From NCBI GenBank assembly GCA_023251725.1, contig JAHEYG010000019.1, forward strand, positions 1 through 43,385: a DNA stretch of 43,385 bases. Direction: 5' to 3'. Every line of letters starts with the position of its first letter. Within the stretch, counting starts at the first letter, position 1. Under the pieces are notes generated by a model. It was not told the origin of the DNA, searched no databases, and saw nothing but the letters and a program-made list of their open reading frames with translations. Both the position numbers and the translations under genes were made by a program. The DNA is from Sphingobacteriaceae bacterium. GTDB lineage: Bacteria > Bacteroidota > Bacteroidia > B-17B0 > Aurantibacillaceae. Below, in pieces: positions 34,241 through 43,385 of the stretch.

Positions 34241-35667
34241 TAAAACCTGAAATATATAAACGGATTAAAAGTACTTGATGTAATAGAAGCCAAACAAATC
34301 ATAAAAAAACAAACAGCAAACACCGAACCAATGGTGTAGCCTAAATTACTGTAATTTGTAAAATAAAATTTATCCTGGAGTTTTTTACCGAATTTAAATA
34401 ACGTAAGAAAAGAAAAAATGGTTGCCAGCATAAAATAAAAAATAAATTCGTTACTTAAAAAAATGTAAACGATATTAGAATTGAACGTAAATAATTTCAC
34501 AATAAATTTAAAAGCGAAACTAAAGCTATCGGCTCTGAAAAACACCCAGCTAAAAGCCACTAATAAGAAGGTAATTAAAACAGGAATTATTTTTCCTAAT
34601 TTTTCATAGAGCTTCAATAAAAAAATTCGTTCTAATATTAATAAAATACCGTGGTAAACGCCCCAGAAAATAAATGTCCAAGCCGGGCCGTGCCAAAAGC
34701 CTGACAATAAAAACACCAACCATAAATTAAAGTACAAACGTTTTTTTGAATCTACTTTATTTCCTCCGAGCGGAATGTATAAATAGTTTTTCATCCAGCT
34801 TCCTAAGCTTATATGCCAGCGCCGCCAAAATTCGGTAATGCTTCCGGAGGTGTAAGGATTATTAAAATTTTCGGGAAACTTAAAGCCCAACATTTTTCCC
34901 ATGCCAATGGCCATATCGCTATAGCCGCTGAAATCAAAATAAATTTGAAATGTATAAGCCAGCATTCCCAACCAAGCATATGGCGTGCTCAAATTAACTA
35001 TGTCGGTTTTAAAAATTTCATCGGCCACTCCGGCCATGGTATTGGCAATTAAAACTTTTTTGCTTAAACCAATTACAAATCTGAAAAACCCTGTTAAAAT
35101 ATCATCCACACTTTCTTTACCTAACCGGCCGGTAATCTGATCAGAAATTTCGTGATAGCGGATAATAGGACCAGCAATTAATTTAGGAAACAAAATAATG
35201 TATAACTGATATTGAAAAAAATTATTTAAAGGTTTGTGAACGCGCCTGTACACATCAATAACATAAGTTAAACTTTCGAACGTGTAAAATGAAATACCAA
35301 TGGGTAAAATTATTTTGGTCCAATGAATTTCTTTATCGGTAAAATTATGGAGAATGGAATTCACATTATCAATAAAAAAATTGCAGTACTTAAAATAAAA
35401 AAGCATCCCCACATTTAAACACAGCGACAACACTAAAAATAATTTACGCTTTTTTTCGGTGGCGGAATTGTGTAAAATATTGACTAAAAAGAAATCGAGT
35501 GTTGTAGTACCAAGAATGGCAAAAATAAATTTTGGAGCGCCCCACATGTAAAATAAAATACTTGCAATTAACAGAAAACCGTTCTTCGCTATTTTTGGCA
35601 ATAAAAAATAAATGGTAAAAACTACCGGAAAGAAGTACGCTAAAAATATAACACTACTAAAAACCAT
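34240..35667 (-). CDS. MBOAT O-acyltransferase (AlgI-like)
   Basis: A 475-residue polytopic enzyme that carries acetyl groups across the inner membrane for polysaccharide O-acetylation. FPKLIAGPIIRYHEISDQI, DFSGYSDMAIGMGKMLGFKF, FWRRWHISLGSWMKNYLYIP and the catalytic-His region SGFWHGPAWTFIFWGVYHG are all standard for AlgI/PatA. Its ATG shares one base with the GH16 stop, and its stop shares one base with the ATG of the AlgX-like gene, so all three are translationally linked. The acceptor glycan is not known. Confidence 0.95.
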   Translation of the reverse strand: MVFSSVIFLAYFFPVVFTIYFLLPKIAKNGFLLIASILFYMWGAPKFIFAILGTTTLDFFLVNILHNSATEKKRKLFLVLSLCLNVGMLFYFKYCNFFIDNVNSILHNFTDKEIHWTKIILPIGISFYTFESLTYVIDVYRRVHKPLNNFFQYQLYIILFPKLIAGPIIRYHEISDQITGRLGKESVDDILTGFFRFVIGLSKKVLIANTMAGVADEIFKTDIVNLSTPYAWLGMLAYTFQIYFDFSGYSDMAIGMGKMLGFKFPENFNNPYTSGSITEFWRRWHISLGSWMKNYLYIPLGGNKVDSKKRLYFNLWLVFLLSGFWHGPAWTFIFWGVYHGILLILERIFLLKLYEKLGKIIPVLITFLLVAFSWVFFRADSFSFAFKFIVKLFTFNSNIVYIFLSNEFIFYFMLATIFSFLTLFKFGKKLQDKFYFTNYSNLGYTIGSVFAVCFFMICLASITSSTFNPFIYFRF

Positions 35668-37697
35668 TATTCAATTTCAACTTCTAATAATTTACCTACA
35701 ATATTATTTTTTGGGAACGGAATAAAATTTTGAAGAAACGGCGCGGTGGGCCACCATTCCTGATAATGAAATTCCTGCGACATTACCATTATCATTTGAT
35801 TATTCGGGATACTTGTCATGCTTCCATCCATCCGACAAATTTCTTTCAAATTATTTTTATCTTTCCCGATTCGCCAAATAATTCGTTTTGGCTGCCAATC
35901 AATTTCAAAATAATAAAAATCATCATTAAACACTTCCTCATGTGGCGCCGGTTTTTTGGAAGTAATTAATTTATTAAAAAAACTCCATCTGCTAAAATCG
36001 TGCTTATAACCTTCTACATCTACTTCTTTGGTTCCGATAATAAAATTTTTTGGCTGCTGACAAGCCATGTCCCAATTAGTACAGCAAATAATAATATCAT
36101 TATTTATAGAAGCATCTTCTTTAGGATAATTTTCGCTTTTACCGTAAGTTGCCTTCGTCCAAAATTTAGATTCTTTTACAATTTCGAAATCAATTTCGCT
36201 ATAGGTAACTTGTGGTTTCGATTGTTTTACCGATTCGGGGCTATCCGGAATTTGTTTTGGAATATACGCAATTGCGGCGTCACAGGTTCGTCGTAAATTC
36301 CATTTTTCATCGGCCTGGTAAATTAACCAAAATGCTGCTGTAATTCCATTCCATACATTATCTTTTGAAATAATTTTTGGAAATTTAATTTTTGCACGCC
36401 ATTTCCCGTAAGTATAACCTACACGCGAAATAATTCCAACTTGCTCTTTTTTAAATTCGCCCGAATTGTTTCCCGGATTATAAATCGTAATGTTTTTTGC
36501 AAGGCTATCTGAATTAACCGTTTTGCAGGGACAATCGGTAATATTTGCAAAAGCATGAACAAAATTTTTGCTTTTACTGTAATCATTTGCCAGTTTTTGG
36601 TATTGATCGCGAGTTAAATTTTCTTTTATTACATCGCGAGTTTCTTTTACATTAACAAATTCCCAATTTTTATTGATGTTGTGAAAATATTGCGAAAATT
36701 GAGCCTTATGATATAAGCGATCCGACGAACTGCAGTTATTGTTGAAATAATTTTTATTTATTTTACTGTTTAATTTAAACGGGTTCTCATAAATACCGGA
36801 ACCTAAATCTAAATTTGAACTAACTGCCAGTTGATTTTGTGCCATTACAATTCTGGTTCCTTTTAAATTTTTACCTTCACCCCTAAGAAAATAAGAAAAT
36901 GGGTTGGTGAAATTATTGGATTTATTTTTTTTGGAAATATTTCTTATTTCATCCGGAATTTTGGCTAAATCATATCCGTTGCAAACCACAAGTAAAAATT
37001 TATAATTTCCCATTCGTGGATTTCGTTTCCAGCGATTATTATAAGAAGTGTCGGTTTGAAATTTATAATTAATACCCCAGAGTGCTTCGAAATAAAGCTG
37101 CTCATCAATTGAAACTTTATTGGATTTGGCTTTTGCAATAACACTTGCGTACCATTCGGGTTCGCTACTTGCTTTCTTCATAAAACGCACAACAATGCTA
37201 TCACTTAACACAGCCTTTTCGGGATCTAGGCCGTAAAATATTTTTTCATCTCGTGGATTTCCTACGATCTTAAAACTGTCAGTAATATTTTGTTCTCCCT
37301 CAAACAAAGGTGTTGCTTTAAATTCGAGTTCCGCTTCTTCCCAACTGCCATAAAAATTTTCGAAATCTAAAGAATCGCCTTCGTTCCATTTGTAAGAATC
37401 GTTCTGATAATATAATTTATAATAAAAACGCTGAGCTTTACCGGTCTTATTTTTCAAATTAAATGAAAAAGTAAATTTTCCATTGGATAATTGTTTTACC
37501 GTGGGAATTTCGATACCATACAAAACGGCATTACTTAAATCTGTTTTTATTGCGTATGTAGAATCGTTTTTCTTTTGCGAATAATTTGCGAGCGGATTAA
37601 AATCATCAACATAAAAGGAATTATTATTAGTGCATCCGCAAAACAATAAAACAGAAACAAGAAATAATATAGAATATACTTTTAAGTGCTTTAGCAT
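35667..37697 (-). CDS. GH16-family lipoprotein with a long N-terminal extension
   Basis: About 676 residues. The leader VYSILFLVSVLLFCGC ends in a lipobox. The C-terminal ~250 residues are a GH16 glycosidase/transglycosylase domain: RVGYTYGKWRAKIKFP, the catalytic motif SEIDFEIVKES (Glu501, Asp503, Glu505), and FEIDWQPKRIIWRIG. GH16 enzymes act on beta-1,3/1,4-glucans and galactans. The N-terminal ~170 residues look like beta-sandwich, and EWYASVIAKAKSNKVSIDEQ near 181-200 resembles the repeats of the AlgX-like protein. An ATG at 37727 adds MALGIFVNSK before the leader; the one at 37697 fits a lipoprotein better. First gene of the O-acetylation operon. Confidence 0.85.
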   Translation of the reverse strand: MLKHLKVYSILFLVSVLLFCGCTNNNSFYVDDFNPLANYSQKKNDSTYAIKTDLSNAVLYGIEIPTVKQLSNGKFTFSFNLKNKTGKAQRFYYKLYYQNDSYKWNEGDSLDFENFYGSWEEAELEFKATPLFEGEQNITDSFKIVGNPRDEKIFYGLDPEKAVLSDSIVVRFMKKASSEPEWYASVIAKAKSNKVSIDEQLYFEALWGINYKFQTDTSYNNRWKRNPRMGNYKFLLVVCNGYDLAKIPDEIRNISKKNKSNNFTNPFSYFLRGEGKNLKGTRIVMAQNQLAVSSNLDLGSGIYENPFKLNSKINKNYFNNNCSSSDRLYHKAQFSQYFHNINKNWEFVNVKETRDVIKENLTRDQYQKLANDYSKSKNFVHAFANITDCPCKTVNSDSLAKNITIYNPGNNSGEFKKEQVGIISRVGYTYGKWRAKIKFPKIISKDNVWNGITAAFWLIYQADEKWNLRRTCDAAIAYIPKQIPDSPESVKQSKPQVTYSEIDFEIVKESKFWTKATYGKSENYPKEDASINNDIIICCTNWDMACQQPKNFIIGTKEVDVEGYKHDFSRWSFFNKLITSKKPAPHEEVFNDDFYYFEIDWQPKRIIWRIGKDKNNLKEICRMDGSMTSIPNNQMIMVMSQEFHYQEWWPTAPFLQNFIPFPKNNIVGKLLEVEIE

Positions 37698-37742
37698 TTT
37701 TGAATTAACAAATATACCTAAAGCCAATGAAATATCTTATAA

Positions 37743-37773
37743 AAACAGCGGATGAAACTAACATCCGCTGTTT
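37743..37773 (-). terminator. Intrinsic terminator after the alpha-2-macroglobulin gene
   Basis: A perfect 12-base stem (AAACAGCGGATG with CATCCGCTGTTT) around a 7-base loop, followed on the minus strand by a T-run. It lies 8 bases past the macroglobulin stop and separates it from the GH16 operon. Confidence 0.9.
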
Positions 37774-37781
37774 AATAAATT

Positions 37782-40700
37782 TTATTTTGCAACATTCACT
37801 CTAATTCCTTCGCTATGACTGGTAAATTCAGGCGCATACATGCATTGAATAGTCGTAACACCATTGCTAAAATCACCATACTGATTTACCACCAAAGGAT
37901 ATTCAAATACATAAGTTCCTTTATTTAAGTAAGAGAAAAAGAAATTAGTTGCTGCATCTCTCGTGCTTTCGTAATACCCTAAACCATCCTGCCATTTGTA
38001 TCCGCTAAATACATTGGTGGGTTCAAATCCTGCGGCACGCATATCTTTCATGTGCACATAATTCATATCACGGTCAACACGCAATTCAATCCGCACTTTT
38101 ATTTTATCTCCCAATTTTAATTTTGTTGCTGTAGTAATGGGTTCAATAACCGGACCGCCCGCTGTATTTCTCTGAACAAATAATTGTTTTTTTAATTTGA
38201 GCGGTGTTTCGTGCGGCGTAATTTTATCGAGCTGTTCAAAATATTGCCAGTAAAGAGAACCCCAGCTAACACCAACATCTTTTTTCTCAACTTTTACTTT
38301 TCCCATTGTAGAAGGATTAATGTCGGAACCGGTCCATACTTTTTTAAAGTAACCTGTTCCCGGTTCTGCTTTTATGGTGGGATCATTTTTCGGATCTAAT
38401 TTAATTTCTCCCACTGTAATTTCAACATTTGGTTCTGTGGCTAACCAATCGGTGCCCTTTAATAATAATGCGTACACTGCTTCGGTGGTGGCGCGCGTTG
38501 TTCCCCAATGCTGAGTTTGTTTACTTTTTATTAACCAGGTTTTTAAATCGTCAACTGCTTTGGTATCGTTATTAATTTCATCAAACGCTTCAATCATTAA
38601 GGCTTGTTGTTCAATGGGCGCTTCGTACCAATAGAAACCATAATTTTCTTTCCAGTACATTCCCATTTCTTCGCTGTTCAGTGAATTTTCTTTTAACGAT
38701 TTTAAAATATCTTTTGGTGTTTTTAAATCAGCATTACGATTCAAACTCAAGGCAATCATTCCCTGCATGAATCTTCCATTCTGTAACCAATACGTTTGCT
38801 CTTGCTTTTTATAATATTCAAAATGTTCTTTATTGCGATTATCCAAATCAATATCTTTAAAGAAACTTCTCATATACAAATACTGAACAGCGTTATAGCT
38901 TAAATGATTTTCGGTTTTGTAATTTTTATTATATTTTTTTGTCCATTCGTATTCTTCACGCATTCGGTTATCACAATATTTTACTGCCTTATAAAGCATG
39001 TTCCAGATTTCGCTGTTAGCTCGAACTTTTAAAACATTTAATTTATCAATGTGTCCGAACCCACAGGCAATGTGTTGGGTGATGTACCAGTCATCCGGAC
39101 CACCTTCGAACCACCAGAATCCTCCATTAGAAGTTTGCGCTTTTAATAATTTTTTTAATGCGCGGGCTTGTTCGTTGGCCATTCGGTTTAAATCAAATAA
39201 TAACGCCACGCGTTTTTTATTTTCGGTTTCACTTTTTGATTGTAAAACCCAGGGCGTTTCTTCGAGTACAAGCGCTTTTAATTCCTGATTTTTTTCGAGG
39301 TTGGATAAAAATGCTTCCGGACTAACCATTTTCCAAGCCTCAAAAATGGCTTTTATTTTTGGTTTAGAATTTACCACGAATGAAGCTAAACTGTTGGCGT
39401 AATAGCGTGCAAAAGTTTGTTCGGCACATTCGTACGGGTATTCCATTAAGTACGGGAGCGCTTGTATGGCATACCAGGCAGGATTTGCCGTAAACTCTAA
39501 AGTGTAAGAATGATTTTTTAGTGTGGCTGAATTATTATTTTGGTTGGTGAATTTTGTAAAATTAAATTCTTTGGTTTGGTTGCTTCTTATTGGGAGCGGC
39601 ATGCTTTCGGTTACTAACATACGGTTTGTTAACACGGGCACTGCCATTTCTTCGCCATCACTGAAATTTCCGGCCTTAGCAACAATTTTATATTTAATGG
39701 CCGAATAACCTTCAGGTATCATTAAATTCCATTCGATGGTTGTACTCAATCCTTTTTTCACTGTAAAATCCCGGTAACCAATGGATGGAAATTTTCCTGA
39801 AATTGCTTCAATCATTTTGACAGAAATTTCTTGCTCGGTTAAAGCATCGTATAATTTTAATTCAGCGTTTCCATTTAATTCTTTATCCGACAAGTTTGAA
39901 ACTTTAGAAATAAAAGTCATTTTATCGCCTTCGCGGAAAAAACGTGGCGCATTGGGCTGCACCATTAAATCTTTTTGTGTGATAACTTCTTTTTCGAATT
40001 GACCGAATTTTAAATCTTTGGTATGCGCCAATCCCATTACTTTCCATTTGGTTAAACTTTCGGGCACTGTAAATTTTATGATGGTTTCGCCTTTTTCATT
40101 GGTTAAAAGTTGTGGGAAGAAAAATGCTGTTTCATTAAAATTGCTTCTTGCCTTAACAGCTGAAAGATCTCCGCCGCCATTTCTATTGTCAGATTCCTTG
40201 CCTTCACCCGATTTTCCGCCGACTTTTGATTCATCAGGCGAATCTCCGGGAGAAAAGTTAGAGGTGGTTGTTACTTCAGCATTTTTATTTGTTTTATCTT
40301 TCGATTTTTCTTCGGCGCGACCGGCCATTGCTTTTTTTGGCGCCGGCGCACCTTTTGTTGTTACATCATCCATCGCCACCATACCCGATGCTTCTGTAAC
40401 AGGATAATTGCCATCTTTTTCATAATCTCCTCCGTAATAACCATTGTTATAAAAATAAACACCATAATAATTTAAAGCGTCGTAATAACGGTACGGAACA
40501 TTAACGTATCCGCCGTTGGTATTATTTAATTCGGTAGAATTACTTTGTGCCCCAATACTTGATGACCAATTTAACCGCGCATAATAACTTTGATAAACAT
40601 TAAAATACCAGTTGTTAGGTTTAAATGCGTCGAGCGAAGCATCATACATTCCTGCCATTAATTCTGCTGTAGCTTTTTCTCCTTTTCGGTCTTTCAAAAT

Positions 40701-43385
40701 TAATTTCCATTCTTCGGCTTGTCCGGGTAATAATTTATTTCTAAAAGTTTCGAACTGAATATCTAATTCTTTATTAGTATAAGGCACATTCACCACATTG
40801 CTTCTGTGATAAAAGCGATTGTATTTTACAAACGTTGCATGAAAAGAAATATTTCCGCGATGAATTTCTTCAATATTAATATCCACCGGTTTCATTGATG
40901 TTGTTAGAGTTTTTGTAGTAACCGCTTTTCCCTGATGCTCTAATTCGAACATATAATTTGTATTGGGATAAGCCGATGCTAAAATAAAATTCACTTTCTC
41001 TCCGGGTTCTGCTTTTGTTTTAGGATAATAAAACCAATCAGCTGTCATTTCCGGAATTTCATTATTGGTTGGATTAAAAATGGTTGTGTAAGAAAACGCT
41101 TTTATGTCTTCCCCAAACTTATCCTTACAATTGGCTTCAATAACATAAACGCCGGGTTTTAAATTTTTTAATTCGGCAGCTAAATCAATTTCTGTTTTTG
41201 TTCCCGTGTCGAAAGATTTTTCTAACACTTTAGTTTCTTTTTCCCATTTGTATTTATTTAATTCATCGACGTACAAATCGTTCGGAAAAGTTTTGTAATA
41301 TTCTTCCTTCGTAAAAATGGTTCTGTCGGCTTGCGCCCACAAACGACTTCTAAAAACTTTTTCGGGCTGTTTCAATTTGTAAATTGTAAAATTTCCTTTT
41401 GTTGCTTCTGCCACACCATTAAGATTAGTTGTTGTAATGCGAATCGGTTTTGCGGCAGTTTGATCAATAATTTCATCCGAAGAAACATTTAATTGCAGAG
41501 CAGTGTATCCAACCAAAGCACTGGTTTGCGAATTATGCGTTTCGCCATTTATATCAGTAACGTCAACTAAAACTTCATACATATATACAGCCTGACTCGT
41601 TTTCGAAACGCTTTCATCGGGCAGTGCCTTAAATTTAATAATGTAAGCGCCGGTATCGTTAGTAACGGTCTCACCATTGCCTATCTCAACATCCGAACCA
41701 ACATTATAATACGGCCTGTACCACCACCACCAATATGGATACTGAATTTTACGCACAATGCGGTAAGCACATTTAGCTCCGTCAACAACATTTCCTGCAT
41801 ACGCTTTTGCAATTCCTGTAACAGTAATTGAATCATTTAATTTGTAAGAACCTTTTACAGGATTAAAATTCACTTCAAATTTTGGACGCTTATAATCTTC
41901 TACCGAAATGTAAGCGGTACCATGGCCATCGGTAATATGCATTTGTCCGTTTAAAACTCCTTGCGGCGCAATGAATGAACCGCTTACAGTTCCAAATTCA
42001 TTGGTGGTTAAATCCTGTGAAGCTACTTTCTGATAATTTACATCGTAAAATGTCAATGTTACCGGAGTGTTAGTTTTAATTTTATAGTTGTCATTATTTT
42101 TTCCTTCCAATAAAATAGATTTAAAATAAACGGTTTGTCCCGGTCGGTAAATGGCTCTGTCGGTAAAAATAAATGAACGCAGCTGTGTATAACTATTGTC
42201 GTAAGGTTTGTAGGTGTAATAATTGTTGTTGTTAAAATAAGAATCTTGTCCGTTTAATAATTCTACAAAAAATGAACGGTCGGCATCGGTTTCATAGTTC
42301 ACATTAAAAAACCCGCTTTCGTTTGTTTTTAAATTATCGCCGCGTTTAATTTCGTATTCGCGGGTAACGTAACTGTATTTCTCGTGCCAAATTTGTACCG
42401 AAATGTTTTTTAGCGGCTCGCCGGTTTGTCGGTTCATGGCATAAAAATCATACGAACCATTCTCTCTGCGGCGCTCGATAGTAGTAATATCAGAAACAAT
42501 ACATTGTGAGTAGGCCGTTAGGTTGTTGGCATATTTAAATTCGGGGTTAAGTGAGGTCAGAATAATATAATAACCATAAGGCAACTCCGGCATTTTTATT
42601 TCTAAAGTGTGCGGCTGATAATCGCCATCGTCGGTTATGGCTTGCTCAAATGTTTTTACGGTTGGTAATGCATTTAATTTATTGTACAATTTTTCGCCGT
42701 AATCGTTTCTGTAAATTTTGCGTAATTCAATATGAGAAGTTTTTACAATTTTAAAATATAATTTAGTAATGTTGGAAGACAACACTGAAGCGCGGAACGG
42801 CTTATTAGGTTCATTCACCTCTTCAATAGCAACGTTGAGTAATTTTGATGAGATAGTTATACTTAAATTCCGGCATTGCTTACCCCCATACGAATTTGGA
42901 AATACTCTAAAAGCTTCGTCGCAAATTTCTTTGGCCATTTTTTTGTACCACTTAAATTTATCGCTTTCTAATGGTTTGTAGGCGGCGGCCTTTTGATTGT
43001 ACCAGTTGGCTAATCTAAAATCAATTTCAGTAACTCGGTCACTTTTAGAAGTTTTTGGTCGTAAGGCCTGGAGCGAAGTAAAATACAAAGTATCTTTTTT
43101 AGGATTTTGTGAATTAGCAAAAACATAATCTAAGCGCAATAATTCCACATCAATTAAGGCATCTTCATTAGTATCGTAACGATGAAAGCGAATTACATCC
43201 TGCATTAATTTTAAAGCGTAATATTTTGTTTCTAAACTATCGGAAGGATTTATAATATTGGTGTTTAAAAATTCGGGATACGGTTTTAAATAAATATCGT
43301 CATTTACTGTAAATCTCGAAGCGGGACGGGAAATATCCGGTTCACTGCTCATAAAAAAACCAATGGCACGGTGTGCTAAAAAATC
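37782..43385 (-). CDS. Bacterial alpha-2-macroglobulin (N terminus beyond window)
   Basis: At least 1867 residues. The first ATG in the window is at 43352, but the frame stays open to the edge and reads DFLAHRAIGFFMSSEPDI, so the gene starts upstream. MG-type domains follow (QLRSFIFTDRAIYRPGQTVY is the MG2 start; TNEKGETIIKFTVPESLTKW the C-terminal-half entry). The thioester motif is CAEQ within YPYECAEQTFARYY (near 39430), and the helical thioester domain follows. A low-complexity Lys/Gly/Ser/Pro spacer near 40190-40350 may be the bait region. Such proteins trap proteases at the cell envelope, commonly beside a PBP1C gene, which would lie outside this window. Confidence 0.93.
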   Translation of the reverse strand, partial: DFLAHRAIGFFMSSEPDISRPASRFTVNDDIYLKPYPEFLNTNIINPSDSLETKYYALKLMQDVIRFHRYDTNEDALIDVELLRLDYVFANSQNPKKDTLYFTSLQALRPKTSKSDRVTEIDFRLANWYNQKAAAYKPLESDKFKWYKKMAKEICDEAFRVFPNSYGGKQCRNLSITISSKLLNVAIEEVNEPNKPFRASVLSSNITKLYFKIVKTSHIELRKIYRNDYGEKLYNKLNALPTVKTFEQAITDDGDYQPHTLEIKMPELPYGYYIILTSLNPEFKYANNLTAYSQCIVSDITTIERRRENGSYDFYAMNRQTGEPLKNISVQIWHEKYSYVTREYEIKRGDNLKTNESGFFNVNYETDADRSFFVELLNGQDSYFNNNNYYTYKPYDNSYTQLRSFIFTDRAIYRPGQTVYFKSILLEGKNNDNYKIKTNTPVTLTFYDVNYQKVASQDLTTNEFGTVSGSFIAPQGVLNGQMHITDGHGTAYISVEDYKRPKFEVNFNPVKGSYKLNDSITVTGIAKAYAGNVVDGAKCAYRIVRKIQYPYWWWWYRPYYNVGSDVEIGNGETVTNDTGAYIIKFKALPDESVSKTSQAVYMYEVLVDVTDINGETHNSQTSALVGYTALQLNVSSDEIIDQTAAKPIRITTTNLNGVAEATKGNFTIYKLKQPEKVFRSRLWAQADRTIFTKEEYYKTFPNDLYVDELNKYKWEKETKVLEKSFDTGTKTEIDLAAELKNLKPGVYVIEANCKDKFGEDIKAFSYTTIFNPTNNEIPEMTADWFYYPKTKAEPGEKVNFILASAYPNTNYMFELEHQGKAVTTKTLTTSMKPVDINIEEIHRGNISFHATFVKYNRFYHRSNVVNVPYTNKELDIQFETFRNKLLPGQAEEWKLILKDRKGEKATAELMAGMYDASLDAFKPNNWYFNVYQSYYARLNWSSSIGAQSNSTELNNTNGGYVNVPYRYYDALNYYGVYFYNNGYYGGDYEKDGNYPVTEASGMVAMDDVTTKGAPAPKKAMAGRAEEKSKDKTNKNAEVTTTSNFSPGDSPDESKVGGKSGEGKESDNRNGGGDLSAVKARSNFNETAFFFPQLLTNEKGETIIKFTVPESLTKWKVMGLAHTKDLKFGQFEKEVITQKDLMVQPNAPRFFREGDKMTFISKVSNLSDKELNGNAELKLYDALTEQEISVKMIEAISGKFPSIGYRDFTVKKGLSTTIEWNLMIPEGYSAIKYKIVAKAGNFSDGEEMAVPVLTNRMLVTESMPLPIRSNQTKEFNFTKFTNQNNNSATLKNHSYTLEFTANPAWYAIQALPYLMEYPYECAEQTFARYYANSLASFVVNSKPKIKAIFEAWKMVSPEAFLSNLEKNQELKALVLEETPWVLQSKSETENKKRVALLFDLNRMANEQARALKKLLKAQTSNGGFWWFEGGPDDWYITQHIACGFGHIDKLNVLKVRANSEIWNMLYKAVKYCDNRMREEYEWTKKYNKNYKTENHLSYNAVQYLYMRSFFKDIDLDNRNKEHFEYYKKQEQTYWLQNGRFMQGMIALSLNRNADLKTPKDILKSLKENSLNSEEMGMYWKENYGFYWYEAPIEQQALMIEAFDEINNDTKAVDDLKTWLIKSKQTQHWGTTRATTEAVYALLLKGTDWLATEPNVEITVGEIKLDPKNDPTIKAEPGTGYFKKVWTGSDINPSTMGKVKVEKKDVGVSWGSLYWQYFEQLDKITPHETPLKLKKQLFVQRNTAGGPVIEPITTATKLKLGDKIKVRIELRVDRDMNYVHMKDMRAAGFEPTNVFSGYKWQDGLGYYESTRDAATNFFFSYLNKGTYVFEYPLVVNQYGDFSNGVTTIQCMYAPEFTSHSEGIRVNVAK

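Noticed and set aside
40018-40407. 129-codon open frame on the plus strand
   Set aside because: Antisense shadow of the macroglobulin spacer; low-complexity Ser/Pro/Phe composition.

Overview
The window is a gene-dense, AT-rich stretch of a Bacteroidota chromosome, most likely class Bacteroidia; I cannot fix the order. The evidence is family content: a PorZ-type C-terminal sorting domain next to recO, DUF3098-uppP-truB, uppS-bamA-ompH-ompH, DUF4292 and DUF4296 lipoproteins, Wzi-family barrels, and TAnnTTTG-type -7 elements. No rRNA, tRNA, CRISPR array or transposase gene was seen, and no stretch over 300 bases lacks a gene.

Layout. 1-2138 (+): 3' part of a PorZ-like propeller gene, then recO. 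2135-8973 (-): a polysaccharide operon read gmd, four-helix-bundle gene, fcl, wzi-like, wecA-like, wzi-like. It supplies GDP-L-fucose, starts a glycan on undecaprenyl phosphate and adds two surface barrels. 9111-11335 (+): DUF3098, uppP, a GxxExxY gene, truB. 11341-11825 (-): a YoeB-type toxin-antitoxin pair, then an unknown barrel protein (-). 12889-17874 (+): nucleotidyltransferase, TPR lipoprotein, DUF4292 lipoprotein and EnvC-like protein, overlapping end to start. 17889-19120 (-): unknown protein and DUF4296. 19294-20010 (+): lipoprotein closed by a strong terminator. 20089-25570 (-): envelope assembly genes (DUF6089, uppS, bamA, two Skp-like chaperones). 25719 (+): MBL hydrolase. 26354-30170 (-): ECF sigma factor, then a coupled UbiA, type III polyketide synthase and FAD oxidoreductase operon. 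30285-32685 (-): frameshifted cytochrome c and dxs. 32780-37697 (-): GH16 lipoprotein, MBOAT O-acyltransferase and AlgX/AlgJ-like SGNH protein, linked by overlapping stop/start codons. 37782-43385 (-): alpha-2-macroglobulin running off the window.

Themes. Most of the window builds, decorates or protects the cell envelope. Isoprenoid chemistry recurs: dxs makes precursors, uppS the lipid carrier, uppP recycles it, wecA uses it, and UbiA may divert prenyl diphosphates to a polyketide.

The most unusual features are three small accessory insertions within about 4.5 kb, each at a gene boundary in an otherwise standard operon. The four-helix-bundle gene (the family named from 23S rRNA intervening sequences) lies between perfect 30-bp inverted repeats. 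The GxxExxY gene lies between imperfect inverted repeats of about 40 bp. The toxin-antitoxin pair lies between the truB 3' end and a second, diverged copy of that end. A short motif shared by the AlgX-like and GH16 proteins and the UbiA/polyketide operon are the other main leads.
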